A stretch of 64,000 nt of DNA, taken from positions 806,001 through 870,000 of the forward strand of contig JANUSC010000051.1 of the NCBI GenBank assembly GCA_025200525.1. The letters are read 5' to 3'. The notes beneath the pieces are model-generated. The model did not search any database. It was not told the origin of the DNA and worked only from the letters and a program-made list of their open reading frames with translations. The translations under genes and the position numbers were made by a program. Positions within the stretch are counted from its first letter, which is position 1. Every line of letters starts with the position of its first letter. This stretch comes from Camellia lanceoleosa (Eukaryota > Streptophyta > Magnoliopsida > Ericales > Theaceae). Below, piece by piece: positions 34,835-46,497 of the stretch.

Positions 34835-35639
34835 CACTCTCATTGTTTAACTTGTATCTAGACTCCTTACATGTAGGGCAATTTTTCAGTTTTGCGTTGT
34901 CCTTTCAAAATAAAATACAATCATTCTTGCATGCATGAATGGCCTCGTATCCCAAACCTAATGCACATAAGAACTTTTTCACTTTATAAAGAGTCTATGG
35001 AACAGTTTCATCACACTTTGGTGGTATGTCTTTGAAAACTTGCATAACCATATCGAAAGATTTGTTGCTCCATTTATTGTACACCTTAACGTAAAGCATC
35101 TTAATAACGAAGGACAACACAGAGAACTTTTCACACTCCAAGTAAACTTTGCGTCGAGCATCGTCAAATAGCCTAATGAACTTCAATAAACCCTCTCTCT
35201 CCGAGCTATTAGGTTCTTCATTGATCTGATCATCCATGAGGCCACTCATGTAAATCTCTTCCAACATAATAGGCAACTCGCCCAAATTATCGTCATTGTT
35301 AAAATTTGCAACTCCATCTTGGTGACCATTATCATTTGACACACTCGACTTAGCATGACACATTGGAACATGTTTCTTGTGGTGCATCCAAGTTCTATAA
35401 AAACACGTGATTCCTTTTCGAATCAAGTGCAACCATACAACTTGTCGACTATGTTTTGTGCCATTCAAGCAATCGACATACGGACAACGAATTCATCATA
35501 TGGGCCTAAATTTTGCGTAGCAAAGTCAATAAATGACTTGACACCTTGTTGATACTCTTTACTTTTCAACCTATCTTTTATCATTATCCAACTCTTGTCC
35601 ATCTTTTGAACCCTACAAATCAAGCAAAGATTAACATAG

Positions 35640-37249
35640 GAATATGGACAACAAATAAACAAAGTAGAAAATGGTGAAGAAAAAAAAGAGGAAAGCTGGT
35701 ATGCAAGTTTCTTTAACAAGTATAAACGAAGAAATGGCACAAGGTCCTCCACCACTTCGTGGAGAGATGAAGAGACAAAATCTGACAAACTGGGAAGTGG
35801 TGAAGGAGAAAAAAGGAAGAGATAATGTGCAAGTTTCAGTAATTAATATAAACTAAGATAGGGAGACAAGATCCTCCACCTTTTCTATATCTTTTGTCTT
35901 TGAAATCCTCAAATCTTGTGAAATAGGAGATTTTGGTAATAGCAAATTCACTTCTAAGTTGCCATGCGAAAAGAATATTATAAATTATTCTCAAAAAATA
36001 ATAGAGGGAGCTTGTCTGCAAGTGAGATGGTGGAGAAGGTTGATACCACTAATAATGGGGATGAAGGGGGGGCTACTGAGGGAAATAGAAGAAATCTGAA
36101 AGAGACATTTCAAAACCTGAAAAAAGCTAAAGGAAATGTAGGTTTGAATCCTTCTTTTATCAACTAACCTATGAAGTTGTGAGAGATTTTTATTTCTTCA
36201 CCAAAAAAAGGTGCCAAATAAAGTATTAAAATATTTTAACTGAAACCCATAGTCAATAAATTGTGCTCCAAATTACACTCATATGTCAAAGTCCATTCTA
36301 CATCACCAAAGCCAAATCTAGAAAAGAAACTAACAAAATAGCATTCCCAATGCTTTATCATTCCAATTTTTGTAGTAGTCAACTAAGCAAAAATAAGAGT
36401 GTGATTGTTAAGAGTGTAATATGAAGTTTGGTTGTAGAGGTGATGGACTACAAATCTTTTACAAGTTTATCAAAGAAAACCCAAAACTGAGAATTGTTGA
36501 CACAATTATTCTCTACTTTATTTTTTACTAAATACTACAAATACTTAAAACCACCCCTAAAAATGCAAATATTGAAAAACAAAAGTCAATAGAATTAAAA
36601 CCAACAGTAGATGCAGTTAAGTTGCCCACAATAGATGCAATATTGTCTTCATGATAAAAGAACACAAAAAACCAGATAAAAACTAATAGTTAGTTAAAAA
36701 AATGAACAATGAGAGAAGGAATTTAGAATGCATAATAAAATTACACAGGGAAGAAGATTAAGAGTAGCCCTTAATACAAAATAAATAAAAAAATAACCTG
36801 CTATGTAGCAATCAAATCAACGCAAGGCAAAATTGGGAACATGACATTGAGAAGAAAATCTACAATTCAAGGCTTGGAATTTCTACAATTTGAATAGTAT
36901 CCATGGAAACTGAGTTACATCAAATCTTTTGGTTGTATAGTTCTGATATTCACAGAATCCACTAATGTCATAATTCTAGGAAATGTTAAAAAGTTTGAAA
37001 TTATTGTAAGATCGAACCGAATTCATACTTTAACAACTGGGTAAACACCAATCATACTATACAATTTTATGCAACAAGGCAACAACAAGCATTTTATATC
37101 CAATGATCATAGTGGGGGCAGCATCACATAAGTTAATAGTTATTTGCCATCACCAAACCCATAAAGAGCATAAAGAGAAAATAAATAATATTAAAACAAA
37201 ATATACCCACTTCATAAAAAATTTCAGGATACAAACTCGGTACCTTATG
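35640..37249. other. CACTA 5' non-coding region
   Basis: AT-rich, no gene supported. Short open frames at 35671-36167 on the plus strand look accidental. A (CA)n run lies at 37335-37351, just outside the element. Confidence 0.5.
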
Positions 37250-37477
37250 TAGTGTTGATTGAATGATCCAATTGCTGTTCAGTGGCAATAATTTTACTGA
37301 TTGATTCTCCCGTATATGTAGACAAAGCATTATATATACACACACACACACAATAAGAAAAAATATATTTATAATTATAGAAAAATCCATTGCATTTTCC
37401 TAAAGAAATGGAATTGCTAAATTCACATCCTTTTATACATTTGACTATGTTAAGATCTTAATATGATGAAAAACTAG

Positions 37478-38381
37478 TGTACTATACTTTCCCTTTTGAA
37501 AACCTAAGAGATTCGTGATTAGATCAAGATTAATTTTACCAATTCCCAAACCATTTGAAACTAATAATCTAAATCATCTAGCACATACAAAAGTGATTTG
37601 GATTGTCGCTTTTAAAATAATAAATCGACATAAACGATTTTTATGTGGAAAAACCACAATTGGAGCACCTCTAATTGTGATTAAAAAATCATGGGCGAAA
37701 CGCCACTAATCAATCCACTATGAAATGAAGAAAGAATACAAATTTTACCCCAAAAAATTATCCAAACTCAATCAATTTGTCTTCAACAATCTGTATTTCT
37801 TTCACAGCAACCTTCGCCTTTGAATTGATCACTTTGATGTTGAATCCACAACATCCATGTCGAATCAATGACTGCACACAGCATCAAACTCCTTCGAATA
37901 CTCCACGCTTGAATCTCTGGATTCCACCGAAGAAGAACGCTCTTGTTGTTGAATAACCAAACAATCCTTTGATGTATGCTTGTCAAATCATGAGTTTAAA
38001 ACTCAATCAAACACCAAAGAAAACTAGCAAACTAGCCCCAGAAGAAAACCCTAGAGCCCTCAAAACAAATCTGGAAGCAGTAAACCTAAAAACAGACCTA
38101 AACACATATATATAGAAAACAGAGGCCGCAAACCCCACTCAAGCACAGGACTTGCCACTCGAGCGGAGTCACTAAAACACATGTAATAAAATAGGTCTAC
38201 GCTCGAGCACTGGAACTCACGCTCGAGCGCAAAAGCACGCCTCCCAGTAGTTTTACAGGCAAGCCAAACTACTGAGAAGGTACAAACTCCGCTCGAACGG
38301 GAAGACCAAAAACCCAAGGAAAATTACAATGCATTTAACCCAAGCTTGTTCGTGGAATTGGCAACAAGTAAAGACCTAACA
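37478..38381 (-). mobile_element. Sirevirus 3' LTR (904 bp)
   Basis: On the minus strand it opens TGTTAGGTCTT next to the polypurine tract and closes GTATAGTACA, giving TG...CA ends. It includes a CGCTCGAGCG-type cluster (about 38305-38140), a TATATATAGTT-like box is absent but TATATATATGTG occurs near 38117-38104, and a TTTTTCCACATAAAAATCG block (about 37655-37635) typical of the R-U5 part of copia LTRs. Confidence 0.82.
38100..38310 (-). promoter_or_regulatory. CGCTCGAGCG cluster and TATA in the Sirevirus LTR
   Basis: GCTCGAGC-type motifs occur at about 38290, 38222, 38202, 38158 and 38140 on the minus strand, with TATATATATGTG about 30 bp further on. The order matches LTR-B although the element belongs to a different superfamily. 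Confidence 0.5.
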
Positions 38382-38424
38382 ATCTCCCCCTTTGTCAATT
38401 CCCGAACAAAACTGTCTAACGATT

Positions 38425-38604
38425 TTCCTAAACAAAACACACGCACTAGACATGCTCAAGAGCACAAACAAAAAAAAATTCAAACCAATCCAGTGACCAA
38501 AACACATGGTGAAACAACACACAAACCAAAACTATGGAAATGGGATAGTAAGATCAATAAAAAGAAATAAGCCAAAAGATATATCACAATTATCCATGCC
38601 AGAA

Positions 38605-38638
<34 letters not shown>

Positions 38639-38733
38639 AGATAGCAGTATTCCACCCAGTAATATCCCAAACAAAATTAAAAAAATGTCTAACAATTTTC
38701 CTAAACAAAACACACGCACTAGACACACTCAAG

Positions 38734-38779
<46 letters not shown>

Positions 38780-38945
38780 AAACTTCAAACCAATCCAGTG
38801 ACCAAAACACTTGGTGAAACAACACACAAACCAAAACTATGGAAATGGGATAGTAAGATCAATAGAAAGAAATAAGCCAAAAGATATATCACAATTATCC
38901 ATGCCAGAATAATGTGTGTGTGTGTATCCAAACAGCATTATTCCA
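38425..38945. repeat. About 270-300-bp duplication with (GT)n and (CA)n microsatellites
   Basis: CTAAACAAAACACACGCACT occurs at 38430 and 38700, and AATTATCCATGCCAGAATA at 38588 and 38894, each followed by a GT run. Pure runs: GT at about 38608-38635, CA at about 38737-38774. The block lies in the Sirevirus 3' internal spacer. Confidence 0.88.
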
Positions 38946-39242
38946 CCCAGCAATATCCCAAACAAAATTAAAATTTTTGTCCGGGAGACAAACAGGAACA
39001 AGAAACAAAATCAAAAAACTATCCAAAAGTGAAGAAAAATACTGTCCAAAAAGGAACAACATCAATTGATCTGGCGGTGGGGGATGTGGCTACTGCAACT
39101 GAAGCAAAGAAAGAATCTGAGCAAGCTAAAGAGTACTCTTTGCAGCGAACTGCTCAAGATGATCAAGCCGACCATCGAAGGCATCCAACCGAGCATCAAT
39201 GTAAACCAACCGCTAACTCATGGATTGCTCAAAGTGGCGAAG

Positions 39243-40163
39243 CTAGTCATGTATAGTCCGTGGAGGAACATCTGGCTCCTCTGTGCCTGCTATGGTGGCA
39301 TCAATCTCGGCCTGCTCTGCCATAAGATCAACATCACCTGTAGAAGAAAGACCTGCCCTAGATGACTCCCCCTTAACATGAGCACGCCTTTGAATCTTAG
39401 TAAAAGGTTTAATGGGAGTGGCATACTCATCGTCCTCGAAGACCAGGACCTTAAGTCTAGACAGAAAACGGTTGATCAGACAACCATAGGGCAACCCGAA
39501 CTATTTGTTCCCAATAACAACAATCATTTTGCAGAGAATAAGGGTAGCAAGGTGAATAGGCAATTGGTAATCAATGCAATACAAGGCATAACCTTGCTCT
39601 TGGTTTATTTTAGAGCTATGGGTGGTGACAATAAGATTGGCACAAATAATGAGATTCAGCAATCCATACTTAGGAAGAAGTTCATTCTGTTTGATAAGAG
39701 CACCCTGGATCCAGGTTTGGAAGGTACCACACAATTCAGTGGCCACCTTGTTAAAATCACAATCGAGGCAAACAAAGAATGGGAACCGAGAGTGAAGAAC
39801 TAGCCCAATGCCGATGAGAGAGTGGATAAGGTCCTGGTCAACAAAAATCTCTTTAGACTGAACCCAGGTTTTGAAAGACGGCCCTATATCATCAACACCG
39901 TCGATGTTCCAGTAAAACTCCTTGACCCAATCCAAGTTTTGACAACCTGAGAAGGAAAGAACAAGGTCACCTCCTAAAGGCTCAAAAAAATACCTAATCA
40001 GGATGGACTCAAAAGTGTTAAGCTGTACATGACACTCAAGGTGAACAGTCCAGGAGATGAAGGCTTCCCTAAATTTTTTGGCTTTGTCAGACGAAGGGAA
40101 ACGGGCAGAATTGAACTGGGGGCGATTAGCGGTGGACTTACGACGTTTAGAGGTAGACATCAT
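39243..40163 (-). pseudogene. Sirevirus envelope-like protein (plant transposon protein domain), one nonsense codon
   Basis: It starts MMSTSKRRKS at 40163 and runs 307 codons to the stop at 39243-39245, with one in-frame TAG at 39503-39501 before FGLPYGCLINRF. Visible landmarks are a basic N-terminus, VKEFYWNI, a QEQGYALYCI segment and an acidic C-terminal third. These match the post-pol envelope-like frame of Sireviruses, sometimes annotated as putative plant transposon protein. Its function is not established in plants; calling it envelope rests on position and weak resemblance. No signal peptide is evident at the proposed ATG. Confidence 0.7.
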
Positions 40164-40606
40164 AAAAAAAATAGAAAAAACCAACACTAATTGGATAGAC
40201 CATCCCCCCAAAACCAAATCAAAATAGGAAAGACAAAAAAATCATTAGTAATAGATAGTAATAGGAACAAAAATCAAGAATTATAACCAAAGCAGTAGAA
40301 CCAAATTCCAAAACCAAAACAGAGCATAAGTCATTAGTAACCCAGCCAGAAGACAAATGCCAAAGCAAAATAACACAATAGCGACAATGGAGCACACAGA
40401 TGAAAGGAAAAAAAAAAACTGGACAGAGAGACAAATGTGTTAACAGCATAACATGGACCAAAAATAACATGCCCAATCTCACCAATAGCATAGAACAATT
40501 GATATGCTCAAAAACCTTCTGTGAAAATGTGTGAACAAGTGACCAAATCACAGCTTCTCACAAAAACAAACCAAAGCCCAAGTATTAAACAAACCCCAAA
40601 AACATA

Positions 40607-40611
<5 letters not shown>

Positions 40612-40645
<34 letters not shown>
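40612..40645. repeat. (GA)n microsatellite in the Sirevirus spacer
   Basis: A run of about 17 GA units lies in the leader-like region between the internal motif cluster and the envelope-like frame. It reads as a CT run on the coding strand. A shorter GA run is at 40762-40779. Confidence 0.9.
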
Positions 40646-40650
<5 letters not shown>

Positions 40651-40824
40651 AAAATAAAATAAAATAAAAAATGGGGTGAGAAACTTACCAAAGATAAACT
40701 AAAAGAGAAAAATGAAGAAATCAAACCAAATCACATTGGCGAGTCGTAATTGAAACCCTCTGAGAGAGAGAGAGAGAGACCAGCGCAAAAAAAGGAAAAA
40801 AAATGAGTCTGCATCGATGGGTGG

Positions 40825-41025
40825 CAGAATTTATACTAGGGCTTACCGCTCGAACGTGAGACTCAACGCTCGAGCAAACTCACTTAAGTGCATCTCTTCG
40901 CTCGAGCGAAGAAAAGAGAGCTTGAGCTCAAAAAAATCCTCTCAGAATCTCATTCACTTCTGCAAAAGTATTGGATGATGGAAAAATACGCTCGAGCGCG
41001 ATGTTTGCCGCTCAAGCGGAACAAA
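40825..41025 (-). promoter_or_regulatory. Promoter-like module inside the Sirevirus, upstream of the envelope-like frame
   Basis: On the minus strand: CGCTTGAGCGG and CGCTCGAGCGTA (about 41018-40988), CGCTCGAGCGAAG (40906), TGCTCGAGCG (40875), CGTTCGAGCGG (40857), then CCTAGTATAAATTC (about 40840-40827), then CT-rich runs. The envelope-like ATG is about 670 bp further on. The order copies that of the LTR promoters. No transcript evidence is available. Confidence 0.45.
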
Positions 41026-42007
41026 AAAAAAACACCAGAGGCAAGAAACACCCTTTTGAGCAGTTAAAACCAACTCACACTGTCAAATAGGACCTGAAAC
41101 AAATAGAGGTGAGCACAATAGTAAGAATGTGACATAAGATAAGAGAATCCACAAACCATGAAGCTTGCTAACTCACAATTTGACAATATGAAACATAATA
41201 TCATGAGCAAATCAGATAAAAATTGATCAATGGGTATAAGCTACATGAGAATACATAACTCATAGACAAACATGAGAGCTCATATAATGAATGTGTGTGT
41301 GTGCAATCCTTAAGAGGCCACAAAGCTAGAGTTAATCCTCGTAGTGATCGGATGGCTGGACCTCTGGCAAGAGTAACTAAACGTCACTGAGAAAAGTCAA
41401 ACCACTAAAAATCAAGAGGTATTTGTTGAGTAAAAGCGGAGGCTCCCCCTCAATTAATAAGTCTTTTTTTTATAATTTAAATGGACTATTTTTTGCTTGT
41501 GGGCACTCACTGGTGGCATGCACGCTCAAGAGTATGGAAATCAAACCAGATAAGCATGAAATCAATAAGGATGGCCTGGTTGGTGCCTCTGAGGTAGCCT
41601 TTTCCTAATGCCCGGACTTCAATGAACTGAGGGAGGAACCGTGGAAGTGAAAAACGATGGTAGATGGTTAAGAGACTTAACATCACCCATGATATGCTAA
41701 TGTAGGTCAATTCCTCTAAAAATGTATAAGAGACACTGTTAGTGGTCCATAGAGAACTTTGATCAATTGTACAAAAACCCCTGCAACAGTTTATGTCAAG
41801 GATGTGTACAAAATGAGATCATGAAGTCAATGAGCATGGGCATTCAAAATGAGCTATGAACAAAGAAGAATGAAATCTTGCATGCAGCATGAGAGGTGTT
41901 CATATGAGTCTAAATGCAGAGATGACAGAATCAATGACAATGAGATTATAGCATCCAAACACACATAAAGCCAATCACTCTCACCCATTCAAGTAATAGG
42001 TCATACC

Positions 42008-44065
42008 CTAGTGACTAAGCACAATACCCAAGGTCTTTCTAAGGAACTCAAACCTAAGAAGATCAAGGAGTTTTGTTAAAACATCAGCCTTTTGATGCTT
42101 AATAGGTACATGTTCAAGAACAACAAGGCCGTCTTCCACTATCTCTCGAATAAAATGATGACGAATGTCAATATGTTTGGTGCGAGAGTGTTGGACAGGA
42201 TTTTTAGAAATATTAATGGCACTAGTATTATCACAGAAAAGGGTGAGAGTGTTTTGGTCTCTACCATAATCATGAAGCATTTGCTTCATCCACAACATTT
42301 GAGCACAACAACTCCCTACAGTAATGTATTCAGCCTCAATGATCGAAAGATAGATGGCATTTTGCTTTTTGCTATGCCAGGCAACTAGATTATTCCCAAA
42401 GTAAAAACACCCCCCGGATGTGCTCTTACGATCATCAACACACCCTGCCCAGTCAACATCAGAAAACCCAGTGATTTTAGCGGTAATGTCGGTCGTGAAC
42501 TAAATCTCATACCCCCAATGTCCCATTAACATACTTAATGATACGTTTGATTACAGGCAGATGAAACCCTTTAGAACAGGCTTGGTAACAGGCACAAACA
42601 CCTACACTAAATGTAATGTCAGGACGACTGGCTGTGAGGTACAAGAGACTCCCTATCCTATCATACTCCTATAAAGGGTAGGATCAACATCAGTACTAGA
42701 GGAATCTTTAGAAAGGTGAAGACTAGTACTCATGGGAGTGCGTGCATGTTTAACCAACTCAAGACCGAACTTAGACACAAGATTTTTGGCATACTTGGTC
42801 TGAGAGACAACCATACCCGAAGGAGACTGTTTAATTTGAAGACCTAAGAAACAAGGCAACTCTCTCATCATGCTCATCCTAAACTCATGTGTCATGCAAT
42901 CCAAAAAATATTTCATAAGATGATTAACAATGGATCCAAACACAATATCATCAACATAAATCTGAGCAACAAGTATATAAGACTTAGTATGTTTCACAAA
43001 TAAAGTCTTGTCCACACTACCCCTTTGAAAATCATTATCAAGAAGAAAGGTAGTAAGTCTATCATACCAACCCCGAGGGGCTTGTTTCAACCCATACAAT
43101 GCCTTGTCTAACTTGTAGACATGGTTTGGACATTTTGGGTCCTCAAACCCTTTTGGTTGCTCAACATAAGCCTCTTGTTTCAAGTATCCATTCAGAAATG
43201 CACTTTTCACATCCATTTGAAACAATTTGAACCCAAGAAAGCATGCAACACCAAGTAAAATACGAATAGATTTGAGATGTGCAACTGGGGCAAACGTCTC
43301 ATCATACTCAACACCCTCTACTTGAGTATAGCCTTGAGCAACTAACCTAGCTTTATTTCTAACCACAATACCATTCTCATCAGATTTATTCTTAAAGATC
43401 CACTTGGTACCTATCACATTCATGTATCTATGTCTGGGGACAAGAGTCCAAACATTGTTACGTTCAAATTGACCTAATTCTTCATGCATAGCATTGACCC
43501 AACTATTATCTAGTAAGGCCTCTTTTATATTCTTAGGTTCAATTAATGAAACATAACACATATGAGATACCTCCTCCCAAATTTGTCTTCGGGTTTTCAT
43601 TCGGTCTGAGACACTTCCAATCACCTGTTGAGCCGAATGATTCAGTTTTACCCTTGCTGATGGTTTGAACTCTGGACTTGTAGTGACAGGAGCATCAAAA
43701 GTGGTGTCTCTTTGTGCACTCTTTAGACTTGGACTTACCTTAGAAGTTGGTGCCGGCTCACCTTCTTAAGCTTGGACCTCTTCTTCTTCTTGACTTTGTG
43801 GTTCAGTATCCAGGATTGAAGACTCACCATTTTCTTCCTCATTTAACGCTGAAGTAAGAGAACCTGTGTCATCTATAACCACATTGATTGATTCCAATAA
43901 AGACAAAGTACGCAGGTTATAGACACGAAAAGCTCTACTAGAGATTGAATACCCTAGAAAAATACGTTCATCTCTTCGGGAGTCAAATTTTCCCAAAGGC
44001 TCTCTATCTTTGAAAATATAACATTTACTTCCAAAAGTCTTGAAGTATTTTACATTAGGTTTCAA
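42008..44065 (-). pseudogene. pol: Sirevirus pol fragment: integrase C-terminus, reverse transcriptase, RNase H
   Basis: The integrase C-terminal part (44065-43766) reads KYFKTFGSKCYIFKDRE and DERIFLGYS. The reverse transcriptase (about 43624-42653) contains KWIFKNKSDENG, FAPVAHLKSIR, FQMDVKSAFLNG, ALYGLKQAPRGWY and the catalytic YVDD (IYVDDIVFG). A 5-bp duplication (ATAGGATAGG near 42655) shifts the frame after RSMIG, and further stops follow. RNase H resumes in frame at 42298-42008 with FCDNTSAINISKNPV and HIDIRHHFIRE. The upstream integrase core is cut off by element A2 at 44072. The product would copy retrotransposon RNA; this copy is dead. Confidence 0.92.
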
Positions 44066-46497
44066 TCCCTTTGTAACAAGCCCGCGAGGGACCTTGCTAC
44101 AGTTCGGACTCGATTTGTCACGGTTCTAAATCTGAACCAAAGAGTCCAAATCCGGCAAATCATTTTGGAAAACAGATTTTTGTAAAGAAGTGCCAAACAT
44201 GGACTGCTTTGCCAGATACAGAGTCGCCACCTAAATATTTTTTAATGGGAGAATTTAGGAAACCCTGACTCAGTGCCAAAGGCCACGCGTCTGTCATCAC
44301 CAAAGTTGCCTCGGCTCGGGAACTTGGGTACGATTAGGGAAGGTCAGCTATGAGCACCCCCTCTCGCCCGATCCGAAGATCGGCCTCTACTAACCGTGAT
44401 ATCCAATTTTGAAAACGTTATGCGTTCTTATTCTGGTTATCAGGCTAGAATTACTATGTTATGCGCGCAGCAAACAAGTATAGACCAAATCGCCTAAATT
44501 GGAACAAAACATTTCATGTTTGTTTTGAAAATGGTTTGCTACTCACAAGTAGGCTAAAAATGCAGATTTTTGCCACCCTCAAGTGGGCTTTTAGAAAAGA
44601 TGGTTTTGCCACTATCTAGTGGGCTTAAAACTCACAGTTTTAATGCATTATTCCAATTTAGGTAATTCAACCTCCATCCACAGGCATTCAAGCAGTTATA
44701 ACTCACACGCATGCGGTATGCTAAAGCATAAAAAGCTCACCTAGTACTCCAAGCCAAAACAGAAACTAGTTAGTAATCAATGCATGATCCTAGTTCATGT
44801 TTAAAATGGCTAACGCAACACATGCAAAGATGCAATCTAGACAGGCTCGGCTATCCTAAACATGGCATGTGAAATATTACAACTAACACGTATTCAATTT
44901 GGAATTGAAGTACAATGCAATTAGCATGATGCGCCGAGCCCGGTGCATGCAAGACAAATGTATGAATGAACGCATGCATAGCATAAGGTATGCTAAAATA
45001 AATATGCCCTAGTATTAACCATTGAAAGCAGGTAAGTAAAAGGGAGAAAGAAGTTGGGATTGGAAGACATGCACACACGCACCCACACTTATTACAAATT
45101 TGCCCTCACTCAGAGGGTCCGAATAAATATTACAATTTAACTAACCAACAAGCTAATTAAATATTACAAATCAATTAAATTAGCAAAGCAAATTAACTAA
45201 TCTAATTTAAGCAGTAAACAATAGCCTCGGGAAGAGGGTCCAATGCATGCGCGCTCGGTTCCGCCCAGAAATCCACTGCCATGCTCAAGATGCCTCTGTT
45301 TTCTTTGCTCTGTTCCCCTGATGACTGCCAAAGTCTCAGGGTTTGCTCTCTGGATACTAGGGAACACCACCGGCCATATAGAATGGTCACCGGCCACAAA
45401 TTTGATCCATCGGCCAACAATGGTGGCCGGTCGGCAATGAAGATAGCTGGCCGGCCAAATCTTCCCTTGAATCAGATTTGGCCGGCGAGAGGGCAAGACT
45501 TGGCATGGCAATGCATTTCAAGCAATGTATGCACCAATCCCATCCCTTATCATGTTTATGACTCAAAGGGACATGGGCCTCGATTCTCGGACCACCAATC
45601 ACGCATTTCCATGCATGATGGCCCAAAGAATCAAGTGCGCATTTTAATATGGAATGCAATGAACATAATCAAACAATGAGGCTTAATCTCTATCACAAGC
45701 AATTCAAGAGGCCAAGCATGCATGCTCATGCAATGCAATCCTAAGCAAGTGAGCTAGCATGCAACCGTGGAAATGCAAAGAAGCATAAAGGGTGAGCATG
45801 CAAACAAGCAAAGGGATGGACTTAAACTAAATTAGGCAGCCCTCAAACAAGCCTAAAACAGTGGCCAATGCTATGGAAATGAGGTCCAAAACACACACAC
45901 ACATGCATGCAAATATGGCCCAATTCCTAAGCATAAAGGGACAACTTCTAAGCACACTTAAAAGGAAGTAAACATGTACAATTAGCATGCATAGAAAGCT
46001 CTGAAAATCATATTAAAATGGTGCCAAACCAAGCCAACAAGACAAGCATAAACATGCAATTAGAGGTCCAAAACATGGAGCATGAGATGACAACCTTATG
46101 AAACATTAAAGGGACATCAAATACAAGCATGTAAGCACACCATGAGGTCTGAAATAACATACCAAGTGATTCCAAACCACTTAAACAAAGCAAGGATGGC
46201 ATGCTAGAGGGGCGAAAGCTTAAGGCATACAAGAGGGATTGCATGGTAGCTATACAAAGCAAGACATGGATGACCCAAACAACCAAAAACAGTCCTCAAG
46301 CACACTAAAATATGCATGAAAGCTTCACAAAGCTTGGCCAAAATACATGAGCATGGTAGTCTAAATGCTATGCATGTATTGAAGCAAATCATGGCATTAC
46401 AAGGCATGTATGCTAAGAAAGCATGGTGTACCAAAACCAACTAAACATAATGCTATATTATGACATAATAAGCATAAAAATCAGTCAAGGCATGAGT

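Larger units (their letters stand above)
27751..35602 (-). pseudogene. TNP2-type CACTA transposase, broken and split by a solo LTR
   Basis: It starts MDKSWIMIKDRL at 35602 (transposase-associated N-terminal domain). Further segments are CEKFSVLSFVIKMLYVKVYN (35.1 kb), then across the LTR ESGKKIPHKILRYFP, ADMRWHEDK, DGFNPFGNMS, GWTTKGYLACPNC, KTHYCHVLLQRLLP (DUF4218-like), VRPFGLLARA, and a DUF4216-like segment (NPFVLLSQVQQVFYV, NWRVVEKFQHW). It ends with a strongly acidic tail DMDIES and TGA at 27751. Lesions: a 1-nt deletion near 35480 in the Cys-containing N-terminal motif, TGA near 30474, TAG near 30180 in the TINDFPAY segment, a frameshift near 29300, and a TGA for Trp near 28612. In an active element it would bind the termini and catalyse excision; this copy cannot. 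Confidence 0.88.
27625..37254 (-). mobile_element. CACTA (En/Spm) DNA transposon, decayed, with nested solo LTR-A
   Basis: The left end is CACTACATAA at 27625 and the right end TTATGTAGTG at 37254, a perfect 10-bp terminal inverted repeat of the CACTA type. The flanks TCG and TTG agree at two of three bases with the 3-bp TSD expected. The transposase gene is on the minus strand, so the 5' end is on the right. Length is 9.63 kb, or about 5.5 kb without the nested LTR (30684-34834) and one TSD. The 1.6 kb at the right is non-coding. Confidence 0.75.
37478..44071 (-). mobile_element. Ty1/Copia Sirevirus, 3' part, minus orientation
   Basis: Reading on the minus strand from 44071: pol (integrase C-terminus, reverse transcriptase, RNase H), a non-coding spacer, an envelope-like frame, another spacer with repeats, the polypurine tract AAAGGGGGAGAT (38393-38382) and a 904-bp 3' LTR. 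The polypurine sequence, the RNase H word CDNTSAINISKNP and the post-pol envelope-like frame identify the Sirevirus/Maximus group. Upstream parts (rest of integrase, gag, 5' LTR) should lie beyond element A2, which inserted at 44071/44072. ACTAG at 37473-37477 would be one half of its TSD. Confidence 0.88.

Noticed and set aside
37474..37478. TAGTG as the right end of the CACTA element
   Set aside because: It overlaps the TG end of the Sirevirus LTR and its flank; TTATGTAGTG at 37245-37254 pairs better with the left end.
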